Assembly: GCA_045627045.1 (NCBI GenBank)
Contig: JAZQMY010000056.1
Span: 51,369 to 115,368, forward strand
Direction of reading: 5' to 3'
Source: SIG351 sp045627045
GTDB taxonomy: Bacteria; Bacillota; Clostridia; HGM11327
Length of the DNA: 64,000 nt
Shown: one piece after another, positions 42,685 to 51,072 of the stretch
How positions within the stretch are numbered: the first letter of the stretch is position 1
How the letters are laid out: every line of letters starts with the position of its first letter
Made by a program: the position numbers and the translations under genes
The notes under the pieces: generated by a model
The model's database searches: none
The model's input: only the letters and a program-made list of their open reading frames with translations
What the model was told of the DNA's origin: nothing

Positions 42685-44169
42685 TCAACCGTGGAATAAT
42701 TTCTTGTTCTGATATTTTGGTTCGTATGTGATATTCAATCCGAGCTTGCGGAAAGTGCCCTCATCAACCTGAGAGAGAATTACAGTTGAGTGAGCTTCAC
42801 AGCCTGCGAGCTTGTGGAGCTGATTCATTGCGAGCTCTGCGTTCGGGTCTGAAACGGCGCAAACGGAAAGTGCAACGAGAACTTCGTCTGTATGGAGTCT
42901 CGGATTGTGGTTTCCGAGGAATTTTGTCTTCAGGTTCTGGACAGGCTCAATTACCTTCGGCGAGATGAGCGTTACATCGTCGGGAATTCCGGCAAGCGCC
43001 TTGAGAGCGTTGAGAAGAACTGCTGATGATGCTCCGAGAAGAGGAGATGTTTTGCCTGTGATGATTCTTCCGTCATCGAGCTGGATCGATACGGCAGGAA
43101 GACCTGTTTCTTCTTCCTTCTTGAGTGCTTCCGTGATGCAGGGACGGTCAGCTGTTGTGATGCCTGCCTTCTTCATGAGAAGCTCGATCTTGTATATTTC
43201 GTCATTTGTACCCTGTCCCTGAACCTTTGCGCAGAGAGCCTGATAGTAACGTCTGATGATCTCCTGCTTTGATGCGGCCTCAACGGCATCGTTGTCAAAT
43301 ATGCAGTAGCCTGCCATATTAACGCCCATATCCGTTGGTGACTTATACGGAGAAGAACCGTATATCTTGTTGAACATTGCATCGAGAACAGGGAAGATTT
43401 CAACGTCTCTGTTGTAGTTTACAACTGTTTTGTTATAAGCCTCGAGATGGAACGGGTCGATCATGTTGACATCGTTGAGGTCTGCGGTTGCGGCTTCATA
43501 AGCGAGGTTTGTAGGATGGTTGAGCGGAATATTCCAGATAGGGAATGTTTCGAATTTAGCATAGCCTGCCTTGATGCCTCTCTTGTGTTCGTGATAGAGC
43601 TGTGAAAGACAAGTAGCCATTTTGCCGCTGCCCGGTCCCGGAGCAGTAACAACGATGAGGGAACGTGTTGTTTCGATGTAATCGTTCTTGCCGTAGCCTT
43701 CATCACTTATTATGTGCGATACGTTTGACGGATAACCGCTGATTATGTAGTGCTTGTAAACCTTGAGTCCGAGTGCATTGAGCTTTGCTTCAAATGCGAT
43801 CGCTGCGGGCTGACCGCTGTAATGTGTGATAACAACACTGCCGACAAAAAGACCGATTCCTCTGAAAGCATCGATGAGGCGGAGTATATCAAGGTCGTAT
43901 GTGATGCCGAGGTCTGCACGGAGTTTGTTCTTTTCAATGTCGTTTGCACTGATGACGATAATAATTTCGGCCTGATCCTTGAGGTTAAGGAGCATCTTGA
44001 CCTTACTGTCCGGTTTGAAGCCGGGGAGTACACGGGATGCGTGGTGGTCATCAAATAATTTACCGCCGAATTCCAGATAAAGCTTACCGCCGAATCTTGA
44101 AATGCGCTCTTTGATTTTTTCTGACTGGATTTCAATATATTTTTGATTGTCAAATCCGATTTTGCTCAT
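42685..44169 (-). CDS. DUF1846 family protein
   Basis: A 494-residue soluble protein. The start at 44169 (MSKIGFDNQKYIEIQSEKI) is the family start; a longer frame exists but the extension would lie upstream of the promoter region. Landmarks are LYLEFGGKLFDDHHASRVLPGF, SGQPAAIAFEAKLNALGL, VTAPGPGSGKMATCLSQLYHE (a P-loop-like segment), WNIPLNHPTNLAYEAATADLNDVNMIDPFHLE, and LGASSAVLLNALKALAGI. The family is widespread in Firmicutes and uncharacterised to my knowledge; the Gly-rich loop suggests nucleotide binding. It has a sigma-A promoter. Confidence 0.88.
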   Translation of the reverse strand: MSKIGFDNQKYIEIQSEKIKERISRFGGKLYLEFGGKLFDDHHASRVLPGFKPDSKVKMLLNLKDQAEIIIVISANDIEKNKLRADLGITYDLDILRLIDAFRGIGLFVGSVVITHYSGQPAAIAFEAKLNALGLKVYKHYIISGYPSNVSHIISDEGYGKNDYIETTRSLIVVTAPGPGSGKMATCLSQLYHEHKRGIKAGYAKFETFPIWNIPLNHPTNLAYEAATADLNDVNMIDPFHLEAYNKTVVNYNRDVEIFPVLDAMFNKIYGSSPYKSPTDMGVNMAGYCIFDNDAVEAASKQEIIRRYYQALCAKVQGQGTNDEIYKIELLMKKAGITTADRPCITEALKKEEETGLPAVSIQLDDGRIITGKTSPLLGASSAVLLNALKALAGIPDDVTLISPKVIEPVQNLKTKFLGNHNPRLHTDEVLVALSVCAVSDPNAELAMNQLHKLAGCEAHSTVILSQVDEGTFRKLGLNITYEPKYQNKKLFHG

Positions 44170-44214
44170 TTTTAAAAAATTGACCTTTCCATGACATATA
44201 AATCTATTTTGTAA

Positions 44215-44243
44215 ATTATACCACAAAAATTCAAAAAAGGCAA
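44215..44243 (-). promoter_or_regulatory. Promoter of the DUF1846 gene
   Basis: On the minus strand TTGCCT (44243-44238), 17-bp spacer, TATAAT (44220-44215). The transcript would start near 44208, supporting the start codon at 44169. Confidence 0.7.
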
Positions 44244-44396
44244 TTATTTAAATAAAAAAGTTCTGATATTTGTGTGAATTGTACTTCAAGGAAAATAAAA
44301 CTATTTTTGAAATAATTAAATAATATACGCTCTTCCACAGAAAAAACAGTGCAGATCCGTATTATCATTTAAGTGAAGAAAGGAGGCATAAAGCCT

Positions 44397-44999
44397 ATGT
44401 ATGAAACGGACGAAAAGTTCGAGCAGGAGCTTGTGATGCTCAGAGAAAAGATAGCACAGGAAGCTCTTGCACAGGAAGCCGCTCCGTCTGAAGAAGACAC
44501 GGAGCAGGCAAAAGAAAAGAGCGATGACGAGCTCATTGCCGAAGCTGTAAGGGGAATGTTCCCCGAGGGCACGTCGAAGGAAGATATCATTTCCGGAATC
44601 ACTGATGCGATGGACACATCCTGCAAGAGATTCAGGGCAGATACCGATATCGACAGACTCCTCGGCGAGGAAAAGAAAATCAGGGAGGTTTTCCCGGAAT
44701 TTGACATTGCCGAAGAGCTGAAGAATGATGCTTTGTTCAGGCGAATGATCGCAAACGGCGCTGATGTCCACTCGGCATTGCTTGCATCAAACGGAGAATA
44801 TCAGAACAGAATCACGCAGGTAATAAAGCGTGATGCCAAAAGGGAAATGGCAGATATGCTCAGAAGGGGCAGGGAGCGTATAATGCCGGAAACAGGACAT
44901 GAGTCAAAAGAACCCGAATACGATCTCTCCAAGCTGACGGATGAAGAATTCGAAGAGCTTGAAAAGAAAGTAAAACAGAGCAAGAGATTATTTTTATAA
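44397..44999 (+). CDS. Phage scaffold-like protein
   Basis: A 200-residue, highly charged, helical protein placed directly before the major capsid gene. The ATG at 44397 is preceded by AAAGGAGG; a GTG at 44373 is in frame but upstream of that site. The N-terminal half is Glu/Ala-rich coiled coil, the middle contains EEKKIREVFPEFDIAEELKNDALFRRMIANG and the C-terminus (DLSKLTDEEFEELEKKVKQSKRLF) ends with a short basic helix as in capsid-binding ends of scaffolds. Sequence conservation of scaffolds is low, so the call depends on composition and position. Confidence 0.65.
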   Translation: MYETDEKFEQELVMLREKIAQEALAQEAAPSEEDTEQAKEKSDDELIAEAVRGMFPEGTSKEDIISGITDAMDTSCKRFRADTDIDRLLGEEKKIREVFPEFDIAEELKNDALFRRMIANGADVHSALLASNGEYQNRITQVIKRDAKREMADMLRRGRERIMPETGHESKEPEYDLSKLTDEEFEELEKKVKQSKRLFL

Positions 45000-45017
45000 G
45001 CAAAAGGAGTAAAAATT

Positions 45018-46253
45018 ATGCAGTTGAACACAAATCTTACAACATCGGAATCTCAGGGAAACAACCTCAGCAGCACTGTCGTTACATACTATGACAGAAA
45101 GCTCATTAAGAATGCAAAGCCCCGTCTTGTTCACCAGAGATTCGGTCAGAAGAGACAGATCCCCAAGAACGGCGGAAAGAGCGTCAATTTCAGAAAGTTT
45201 GAAATTTTCCCTGCCGCTACAACACCTATTTCAGAAGGTGTAACTCCGGACGGAAGAGCGCTTGACATGACAAGCATCACTGCCGATCTCAAGCAGTACG
45301 GCGATTACGTTGCAGGCTCAGATTTACTTGACCTTACGGCAGTTGATCAGGTGCTTGATGAGACGTTTGAGCTTCTCGGCGATCAGGCAGGTCTTACACT
45401 TGACCATGTCACAAGAGATATCATTCATCAGGGCACATCCGTTCAGTATGCAAATTCAAAGAGCAAGAGATATCTTCTCACTTCATCTGACGTTCTTACA
45501 AGCGAAGAGATCAGAAAAGCTGTCAGAACGCTCAAGCGCAACAAGGCAAAGCCCTTCATCCGTAACGGCAAGCCCTATTATGTTGCAATAATTGACCAGG
45601 ATTCAGCTTACGATCTTATGTGCGATGAGCAGTGGCAGAAGGTTGCCGAATATCAGAATGCGGAAAAGATCGAAGAAGGAGAAATCGGTAAGCTTTACGG
45701 CGTAGTATTCATCGAAAGCCCCGAAGCAAAGAAGTTTGATGTCACACCTCTTTCTGCACAGTATGATTCTCTGACTATTACCTCTTATACTTCAAGCACA
45801 AGAATGGTTGACATTGCAGAAGCGATTACCGTAGAGGATGCTAATAACCTTAAAGGCAGAACTATTGTTATCAAGGACGTTTCTGCATCACCTGCTGAAT
45901 ATACTACTGCAGTTATCAAGAATGCTGTTGCAGGACAGGCAGGTGCGGCATATCTTCAGTTTGTAACGGCACCTTCATTCACTCCTGCATCAGGCGACAA
46001 GCTTTTTGATGCTGGCTGCGGACTTGAAAATACGGGAATCAATTCAACTATCATTTTCGGTAAGGATGCATTCGGCGTAGTTGACATTGAAGGCGAAGGA
46101 GCATTCAAGACGATCTTCAAGCCGAAGGGCAGTGCCGGCACAGGCGACCCGCTCGACCAGAGATGGACAGCAGGCTGGAAGGCTTCAGGCTTTACTGCGG
46201 CTATTCTTCAGGAGCTCTGGATGGTTCGTATTGAACACGGTTACACACGCTGA
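45018..46253 (+). CDS. Major capsid protein, N4-gp56 family
   Basis: A 411-residue protein with the N4-gp56 start pattern: TYYDRKLIKNAKPRLVHQRFGQKRQIPKNGGKSVNFRKF, then TPISEGVTPDGRALDMTSITADLKQYGDYVAGSDLLDL and the long helix region VLDETFELLGDQAG. The C-terminus has IFGKDAFGVVDIEG and LDQRWTAGWKASGFTAAILQELWMVRIEHG, typical of these capsids. A small beta-rich insertion (about residues 235-330) may be an extra surface domain. It is in a tight operon with the scaffold (18 bp). Frame, length and codon use show no decay. Confidence 0.87.
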   Translation: MQLNTNLTTSESQGNNLSSTVVTYYDRKLIKNAKPRLVHQRFGQKRQIPKNGGKSVNFRKFEIFPAATTPISEGVTPDGRALDMTSITADLKQYGDYVAGSDLLDLTAVDQVLDETFELLGDQAGLTLDHVTRDIIHQGTSVQYANSKSKRYLLTSSDVLTSEEIRKAVRTLKRNKAKPFIRNGKPYYVAIIDQDSAYDLMCDEQWQKVAEYQNAEKIEEGEIGKLYGVVFIESPEAKKFDVTPLSAQYDSLTITSYTSSTRMVDIAEAITVEDANNLKGRTIVIKDVSASPAEYTTAVIKNAVAGQAGAAYLQFVTAPSFTPASGDKLFDAGCGLENTGINSTIIFGKDAFGVVDIEGEGAFKTIFKPKGSAGTGDPLDQRWTAGWKASGFTAAILQELWMVRIEHGYTR

Positions 46254-46325
46254 GAAGCACTGAAAACGGAGGCGGCTTTTTCAAAAGAGCCGTCTCCGGA
46301 TGATGTATGAAAGGAATAATAAAAA

Positions 46326-47732
46326 ATGAAGTTGATCAGGTACACAACGGACGATTTTTCAGGGGGCTTTTCGGCGGCATCATCTGAAATCACAATGAAG
46401 AACGGCTTCTCTGCGCAGGCATACAACGTGGAGGCTCTTGACGGAAAATTGCGGACAATGAAGGGCTGCAGCCTGAAGGTTGAAACGCATATAAATTACA
46501 GGGGACAGGTCTTTACTCCCAAAAAGCTTATGGTATACCGTTCAGAGAGCGTCGATAACGAAGAGCTGCTTGTATGGGCAGAGGGCAGAGGGTCGCTGAG
46601 CATTTTCAGATATACAGGAAGCGGATGGGAAAATGTTGACAATAACTATTCAAATGCAGATGTAGGCTATATGAATCAGTTCTTTAACGGTCAGAACAAC
46701 CTTATTCTTGCGTCATCAGAGGACGGAATGTTTATTTATGACGGAAATGAGACGGAAGAAATTGATATCTGTCCGATGGCGGGAAGCCTGACACTTCATT
46801 TTGAGAGACTCTGGGCAGTGGGTGACCCGGGCAACCCGAATACGGTTTATTATTCGGCAGAAGGAAATCCTACGCAATGGGACAAGGATAATTCTGATGC
46901 CGGCGAGATAATGATCACAACGTTTGACGGTGACCGATTTATCGGAATCGAAAATGTGTTTGACGATGTGGTGCTTTACAGACACAATTCGCTTTTTCGA
47001 ATATCGGGATCAAATCCTTCATCGTACAGACTTCAGCAGATCCAGGCATCGACCGGTGCAGTCGGAACGAAAGGCATTGCAAATGACGGAAAGTATTCAT
47101 TCTACATCGGAAATAACGGAATTTACAGATTTGACGGAATGAAGGCTTATCTTCTGGAGAATGACAGATTAAGGGAATTCTTTGCAAAGGATGTTAACAA
47201 AACCGCTCTTTCGGAGGCCTCTGCAATCATTAACGGGAACACACTTTACGTTGCCTTGCCAACGGGCATGAGTGCCTTCAACGATACGGTGATCGAGTAT
47301 GACATTATAAGAGGCGTTTTCAATATCCGCAAAAACGTTGATATAACTGAATTCGCCGTTTACAGGAATGAGCTTATTTTTATTGATACATTGGGAAATA
47401 TCTGTATTTATAATTCAGGAGATGCTTACAAGGGCGAATGCATAGATGCAAGATACGAAACGCCTGTATGTGAATTCGACGGAAAGAATGTTAACAGAAC
47501 GCTTGACAGCGTTTACTTTTGCGGAACCGGAAACGGCAAGATTGTTATCAGCTGCATTACCGAGAACGGTACGCGTTCGGTTGAGGTAAGGCTTTCAAGG
47601 GATGAGAAAATGTACAGGGTCCCATTGTGGAATTCAGGCAGGCGATTCAAGTTTGTTCTGGAGAATTGCAACGGTTCATGGTTTGAAATAACGAATCCTG
47701 AATTTTTCCTGGAAGAGGATGATGCGGATTGA
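46326..47732 (+). CDS. Tail nozzle/stabilisation-like beta-propeller protein
   Basis: A 468-residue protein of repeated beta blades: TDDFSGGFSAASSEITMKNGFSAQAYNVEALDGKLRTMKG, NDVVLYRHNSLFRISG-like FDDVVLYRHNSLFRISGSNPSSYRLQQI, KGIANDGKYSFYIGNNGIYRFDG, YVALPTGMSAFNDTVIEYDIIRGVF. This pattern (F..Y.GGxN..., repeated D-G-x-Y/F blades) resembles P22 gp10 and T7 gp12-like nozzle proteins that close the short tail. It lies 72 bp after the capsid gene and before a small beta protein. No tail tape-measure gene exists nearby, consistent with a short tail. Identification is by architecture. Confidence 0.6.
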   Translation: MKLIRYTTDDFSGGFSAASSEITMKNGFSAQAYNVEALDGKLRTMKGCSLKVETHINYRGQVFTPKKLMVYRSESVDNEELLVWAEGRGSLSIFRYTGSGWENVDNNYSNADVGYMNQFFNGQNNLILASSEDGMFIYDGNETEEIDICPMAGSLTLHFERLWAVGDPGNPNTVYYSAEGNPTQWDKDNSDAGEIMITTFDGDRFIGIENVFDDVVLYRHNSLFRISGSNPSSYRLQQIQASTGAVGTKGIANDGKYSFYIGNNGIYRFDGMKAYLLENDRLREFFAKDVNKTALSEASAIINGNTLYVALPTGMSAFNDTVIEYDIIRGVFNIRKNVDITEFAVYRNELIFIDTLGNICIYNSGDAYKGECIDARYETPVCEFDGKNVNRTLDSVYFCGTGNGKIVISCITENGTRSVEVRLSRDEKMYRVPLWNSGRRFKFVLENCNGSWFEITNPEFFLEEDDAD

Positions 47733-47746
47733 AAAAGAGGTAAGAA

Positions 47747-48112
47747 ATGAACAAAGGACAGGAAGTGCGTATAACAGATGTTACGTCGCCGATAGGACTC
47801 AAGACGTTGAATGACACGCTGAATTTTATACTGAATACGATAAGACAGAGAATTGATCTGACGGAAAGATACAAGACGGTTTTCTTTTCTCAATCTGTAT
47901 CTGTTCCGGCAGGAGGCGTAAATACGTTGAATTTCGGGCAGACGTTTGTTGAGGAGCCGCAGATAGTGGCATCGGCGCAGAACGGAGCGAGCGTAAGGCT
48001 GGAAATCCCGACAGGTGAAACGGATATGAGGAAGAAGGTCAATATTTCTTTCTCCGATCCGGCAATAAGCGGAATAGTCAGTGTGATAGCAATAGGAAAG
48101 GCGGATATTTGA
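47747..48112 (+). CDS. Small putative tail fibre or receptor-binding protein
   Basis: A 121-residue protein. An N-terminal helix (about residues 18-45, LKTLNDTLNFILNTIRQRIDLTERY) that could trimerise is followed by a small beta-sandwich (FFSQSVSVPAGGVNTLNFGQTFVEEPQIVASAQ..ISFSDPAISGIVSVIAIG), a layout reminiscent of H-type lectin domains on short fibres. Start has GAGGT upstream. It lies between the nozzle-like gene and a 67-aa gene. A spike or fibre role is inference. Confidence 0.55.
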   Translation: MNKGQEVRITDVTSPIGLKTLNDTLNFILNTIRQRIDLTERYKTVFFSQSVSVPAGGVNTLNFGQTFVEEPQIVASAQNGASVRLEIPTGETDMRKKVNISFSDPAISGIVSVIAIGKADI

Positions 48113-48114
48113 AT

Positions 48115-48318
48115 ATGAGCACAAACGAGGACAGAACCGATAATATTATCAGGACTATGAATGAATATCAGAGCAGGGAATGGGCAGAGGCTTATGGTCG
48201 TGTCAGGGAGCTTGTGGAGAACGAAGCCGTCTTTGATGACGAAAAAGAAACAGAAAAGCTCATTTCCGATATCAAAAGAACAAGATGCGATACAAAAAAG
48301 GAAAGAGGCTATTTCTGA
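48115..48318 (+). CDS. Small charged phage-cluster protein
   Basis: A 67-residue helical protein, rich in Glu, Arg and Lys (NEYQSREWAEAYGRVRELVENEAVFDDEKETEKLISDIKRTRCDTKKERG). Its ATG lies 2 bp after the stop of the preceding gene, with AAAGGCGG upstream inside that gene, and its stop overlaps the holin start (TGATG), so translation is coupled. I do not recognise it; such genes next to holins can be holin regulators or tail assembly factors. Confidence 0.6.
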   Translation: MSTNEDRTDNIIRTMNEYQSREWAEAYGRVRELVENEAVFDDEKETEKLISDIKRTRCDTKKERGYF

Positions 48319-48722
48319 TGAAGAATGATCTTGATATAAAGATAATAATGACAGCCTGCTCATCGGCACTGATGTGGCTCATAGGCGGTTGGAACGTAAT
48401 ACTCGGAATACTTGCAACGGTTATAGTATGCGATTACGTCAGTGGAGTGCTTGCAGCAATAAACGAGAAAAAACTCTCAAGCTCTGTGGGCTGGGCAGGA
48501 CTTCTCAAAAAGGCAGCTACACTTCTTATAGTAGTGGTTGCGCATCTTGTTGATGTTGCGCTGGGCAATACCGATGACATCGTGAGAAATATCACGGCTC
48601 TTTTTTACATTTCGAATGAGCTGCTTTCAATATTTGAGAATGTGGGAAGACTTGGCGTGCCGCTCCCGGACGTTCTCAAAGAGGTATGCGAAAAGCTGAA
48701 GACGGGGAAGAAAGAGAATTAA
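48318..48722 (+). CDS. Phage holin (toxin-secretion/phage-lysis type)
   Basis: A 134-residue membrane protein. The ATG at 48318 overlaps the previous stop; the first residues are MKNDLDIKIIMTACSSALMWLIGGWNVILGI. Three or four hydrophobic segments are followed by VGWAGLLKKAATLLIVVVAHLVDVAL and NELLSIFENVGRLGVPLPDVLKEVCEKLK, the pattern of the Holin_4_1/TcdE-type family. It would permeabilise the membrane for particle or enzyme release. No recognisable endolysin gene follows; a bidirectional terminator does. Confidence 0.85.
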   Translation: MKNDLDIKIIMTACSSALMWLIGGWNVILGILATVIVCDYVSGVLAAINEKKLSSSVGWAGLLKKAATLLIVVVAHLVDVALGNTDDIVRNITALFYISNELLSIFENVGRLGVPLPDVLKEVCEKLKTGKKEN

Positions 48723-48735
48723 ATAGCAAAAGAAG

Positions 48736-48790
48736 GAATGCCATTCGTTTTCGGAAAAACTGATTCCGGAGATGAATGGCATTCTTTTTA
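48736..48790. terminator. Bidirectional terminator after the holin
   Basis: GAATGCCATTC (48736-48746) pairs perfectly with GAATGGCATTC (48774-48784) and a nested inner stem is possible. T5 follows on the plus strand; the convergent DUF951 gene ends at 48793. Confidence 0.78.
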
Positions 48791-48792
48791 TA

Positions 48793-48996
48793 TTATTTGT
48801 TTTCATCGGAAGCCTTTTTCAGGATTGATCTGGTTCTTTTTTCGGCTTCCTCTCTTGTGAGCATCACGATTCTGCCGCAGGTACAGCATTTCATTTTGAC
48901 ATCTGCACCTGTACGCAGAATTTCCCATGATTTGCCTCCGCAGGGATGATTTTTCTTGGTTTCGATAATGTCGCCTACACCGTAATCAATAAACAT
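48793..48996 (-). CDS. DUF951 family small protein
   Basis: A 67-residue protein with the family core KKNHPCGGKSWEILRTGADVKMKCCTCGRIVMLTREEAEKR. Three cysteines (PCGG, KCCTCG) could hold a metal. Proteins of this family are short, widespread in Firmicutes and thought to be RNA- or ribosome-associated on the basis of their context; the function here is not determined. Its end faces the phage-type terminator. Confidence 0.9.
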   Translation of the reverse strand: MFIDYGVGDIIETKKNHPCGGKSWEILRTGADVKMKCCTCGRIVMLTREEAEKRTRSILKKASDENK

Positions 48997-49020
48997 AGTG
49001 ATCCTCGCTTTCTGAATAAT

Positions 49021-49052
49021 AAAAAATCTGCACGGCTTTGGACCGTGCAGAT
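49021..49052 (-). terminator. Terminator of the ABC ATPase gene
   Basis: On the minus strand ATCTGCACGG (complement of 49043-49052) pairs perfectly with the complement of 49026-49035, followed by T6 (complement of 49021-49026). It begins 18 bp after the stop. Confidence 0.88.
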
Positions 49053-49069
49053 GGATGATACAATATATA

Positions 49070-50188
49070 TTATCTGTTGAGGATAGTTTCTTCTGTATCG
49101 TAGTCGAAGAAGTGGAGTCTGTTTACATCGAATGCAACTGTGATTGTATCGTCGCATCTTACCTGAGTACGTGAATTACTCATAGCTGTAACTGACATAC
49201 CCTCAATATTCATATAGAAGTATGTATAAGCACCGAGGTTTTCTACAACGTCAACGTAAGCCTTAACTGTGTTCTCATTTGCCTTAGCGAGGTGCTCAGG
49301 ATCGTCGTGAATGTCTTCAGGACGGATACCCATAATAACCTGTCTGCCGATGTACTTTGTGAGATCCTTGAACTTGCCCTTCTTGTAGTCATTGAGGAGG
49401 ATTCTGCCCTTTGTAAAGTCAGCATAAATCTTACCGTCAACGTCTGTAATCATGCAGGGGATGAAGTTCATCTGAGGGCTTCCCATGAAGCCTGCTACGA
49501 ACTGGTTATCCGGATAGTCGTAGAGGTTCTGAGGAGTATCTACCTGCTGCATAACGCCGTCCTTCATAACTACGATTCTGGAACCCATTGTCATAGCTTC
49601 TGTCTGGTCGTGTGTAACGTATACGAATGTTGTCTGAAGTCTTGTGTGGAGCTTGATGATTTCTGTTCTCATCTGTACACGGAGCTTAGCATCGAGGTTT
49701 GAAAGAGGTTCGTCCATAAGGAATACCTTAGGTTCACGAACGATTGCACGACCAAGTGCTACACGCTGAGACTGACCGCCGGAGAGAGCCTTCGGCTTTC
49801 TTGCGAGAAGGTGCTCGATATCGAGGATCTTTGATGCTTCCTTAACACGTCTGTCGATTTCTGTCTTAGGAATTTTTCTGAGCTTAAGACCGAAAGCCAT
49901 GTTTTCATAAACTGTCATGTGAGGATACAAAGCGTAGTTCTGGAAAACCATGGCGATATCTCTGTCCTTAGGAGCAACGTCGTTTACAAGACGGTCACCA
50001 ATGTAGAGCTCACCCTGTGTGATTTCTTCAAGACCTGCGATCATTCTGAGAGTTGTTGACTTACCACAACCTGAAGGACCAACCAATACTACGAACTCCT
50101 TATCTCTGATGTAGAGATTAAGGTCATTTACGGCTTTTACTTCTCCGTGATATACTTTGTATATACCTTTAAGTGTTAAACTTGCCAT
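49070..50188 (-). CDS. msmX: Sugar ABC transporter ATPase, MsmX/UgpC type
   Basis: A 372-residue ATPase. Walker A GPSGCGKST (37-45), Q-loop VFQNYALYPHM, signature LSGGQSQRVALGRAIV, Walker B VFLMDEPLSNLD and the H-loop THDQTEA are all present. The C-terminal TOBE region (residues 240-372) is of the MalK/MsmX type. These ATPases energise several carbohydrate importers encoded elsewhere. It is transcribed alone from a promoter with a palindrome at the start site, typical of a shared, orphan ATPase with no permease next to it. Confidence 0.9.
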   Translation of the reverse strand: MASLTLKGIYKVYHGEVKAVNDLNLYIRDKEFVVLVGPSGCGKSTTLRMIAGLEEITQGELYIGDRLVNDVAPKDRDIAMVFQNYALYPHMTVYENMAFGLKLRKIPKTEIDRRVKEASKILDIEHLLARKPKALSGGQSQRVALGRAIVREPKVFLMDEPLSNLDAKLRVQMRTEIIKLHTRLQTTFVYVTHDQTEAMTMGSRIVVMKDGVMQQVDTPQNLYDYPDNQFVAGFMGSPQMNFIPCMITDVDGKIYADFTKGRILLNDYKKGKFKDLTKYIGRQVIMGIRPEDIHDDPEHLAKANENTVKAYVDVVENLGAYTYFYMNIEGMSVTAMSNSRTQVRCDDTITVAFDVNRLHFFDYDTEETILNR

Positions 50189-50228
50189 GCTTAACTAATA
50201 CCTCCTGTATGTTGTAATACCAATCTGT

Positions 50229-50245
50229 CATAGATATTATCTATG
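50229..50245. promoter_or_regulatory. Palindrome at the msmX transcription start
   Basis: CATAGAT (50229-50235), centre ATT, ATCTATG (50239-50245): perfect 7-bp arms, immediately downstream of the -10 box, so it spans the expected start site. Candidate operator; the factor is unknown. Confidence 0.5.
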
Positions 50246-50249
50246 GGAT

Positions 50250-50278
50250 ATTATAAACTATTCACTTGAAATTGTCTA
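50250..50278 (-). promoter_or_regulatory. Promoter of msmX
   Basis: On the minus strand TAGACA (50278-50273), 17-bp spacer, TATAAT (50255-50250). The palindrome at 50229-50245 overlaps the expected start. The interval 50189-50381 holds only this promoter and its palindrome. Confidence 0.75.
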
Positions 50279-50381
50279 TTGACGATTTAACCAAACATTG
50301 AACATCTTTTTTGAACTATTGCACAAAAAACGCTCTTTTCTCATAAAAAACGCTGTTTTTCGCACAATCTTCACATAAAAA

Positions 50382-51071
50382 TCAGAAAATGGCGCCGTTC
50401 AGCTGGGCAAAAACATACCCATTTTCTCCGACAAAATACAATGTCATCGACGGCAACGGAATAAATGGCGAAATGCAGAAGACGTCTGCCGGAACGCCGT
50501 TTTCACGAGTAGTATAGGTGATACCGTCAACTCCCGCGTAGTTGTTTATTCCGTCGAGAGAATACTCATATTCAATGCCCAGAGACGTTCTTGTCCACGT
50601 TTCTCCTATGGGGATGTCCTCGTAGGTACCGATCAACTGATTGAATGTGTTTGAACCCTCATACACCACGAAAACAGAGGTGAAGAAGGTGTTCAAAATG
50701 TAGTCTTTTTTACAAAAATCGGAAAGCTTTTTATAAAACTTTTCCGATGTTCCGAAGCAGGAGCCCGAGAGGGTCTCACTGCCTATTTCAAATTTCCAGC
50801 TGAATCTCAGTCCGGAAGGCGCTTTTCCCCTGACGGAGAGAAGAAACTTTCCCGCTGATGTGTATTCACCTGTATTAATTATAAAATCATAGCTGAAGCT
50901 CTGACCTTCGGTGAAAACCAAAGGTGTCCATTCTTCAAAAAGCGTCATTACGCCGAAGCTTGTATCTATTGCCTTTTCTGTTCTGTTGTCTTCCGTTATC
51001 TGTATCGGAGCACAGGCAGACAGAACGAATGTCAGGCAAAGAACGAGCACTGCTGCGATTGCTTTTTTCAT
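50382..51071 (-). CDS. Lipoprotein of unknown function
   Basis: A 229-residue lipoprotein (LSACAPIQ, lipid Cys near residue 20). The mature part is beta-rich (YDFIINTGEYTSAGKFLLSVRG, RFSWKFEIGSETLSGSCFG, IPIGETWTRTSLGIEYEYSLDGI) with no family that I recognise. The start is 1 bp from the asnA stop, so it belongs to the isocitrate dehydrogenase-asnA operon, although a functional link to amino acid synthesis is not obvious. No T-rich terminator stands out after it. Confidence 0.72.
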   Translation of the reverse strand: MKKAIAAVLVLCLTFVLSACAPIQITEDNRTEKAIDTSFGVMTLFEEWTPLVFTEGQSFSYDFIINTGEYTSAGKFLLSVRGKAPSGLRFSWKFEIGSETLSGSCFGTSEKFYKKLSDFCKKDYILNTFFTSVFVVYEGSNTFNQLIGTYEDIPIGETWTRTSLGIEYEYSLDGINNYAGVDGITYTTRENGVPADVFCISPFIPLPSMTLYFVGENGYVFAQLNGAIF

Positions 51072-51072
51072 A

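Noticed and set aside
42438..44169. YdbC-like and DUF1846 genes as part of the phage-like locus B
   Set aside because: They are on the opposite strand with their own promoter, and belong to families common in phage-free Firmicutes chromosomes.
48793..48996. DUF951 gene as a late phage gene
   Set aside because: It is convergent, separated by a terminator, and is a widespread core gene of Firmicutes.
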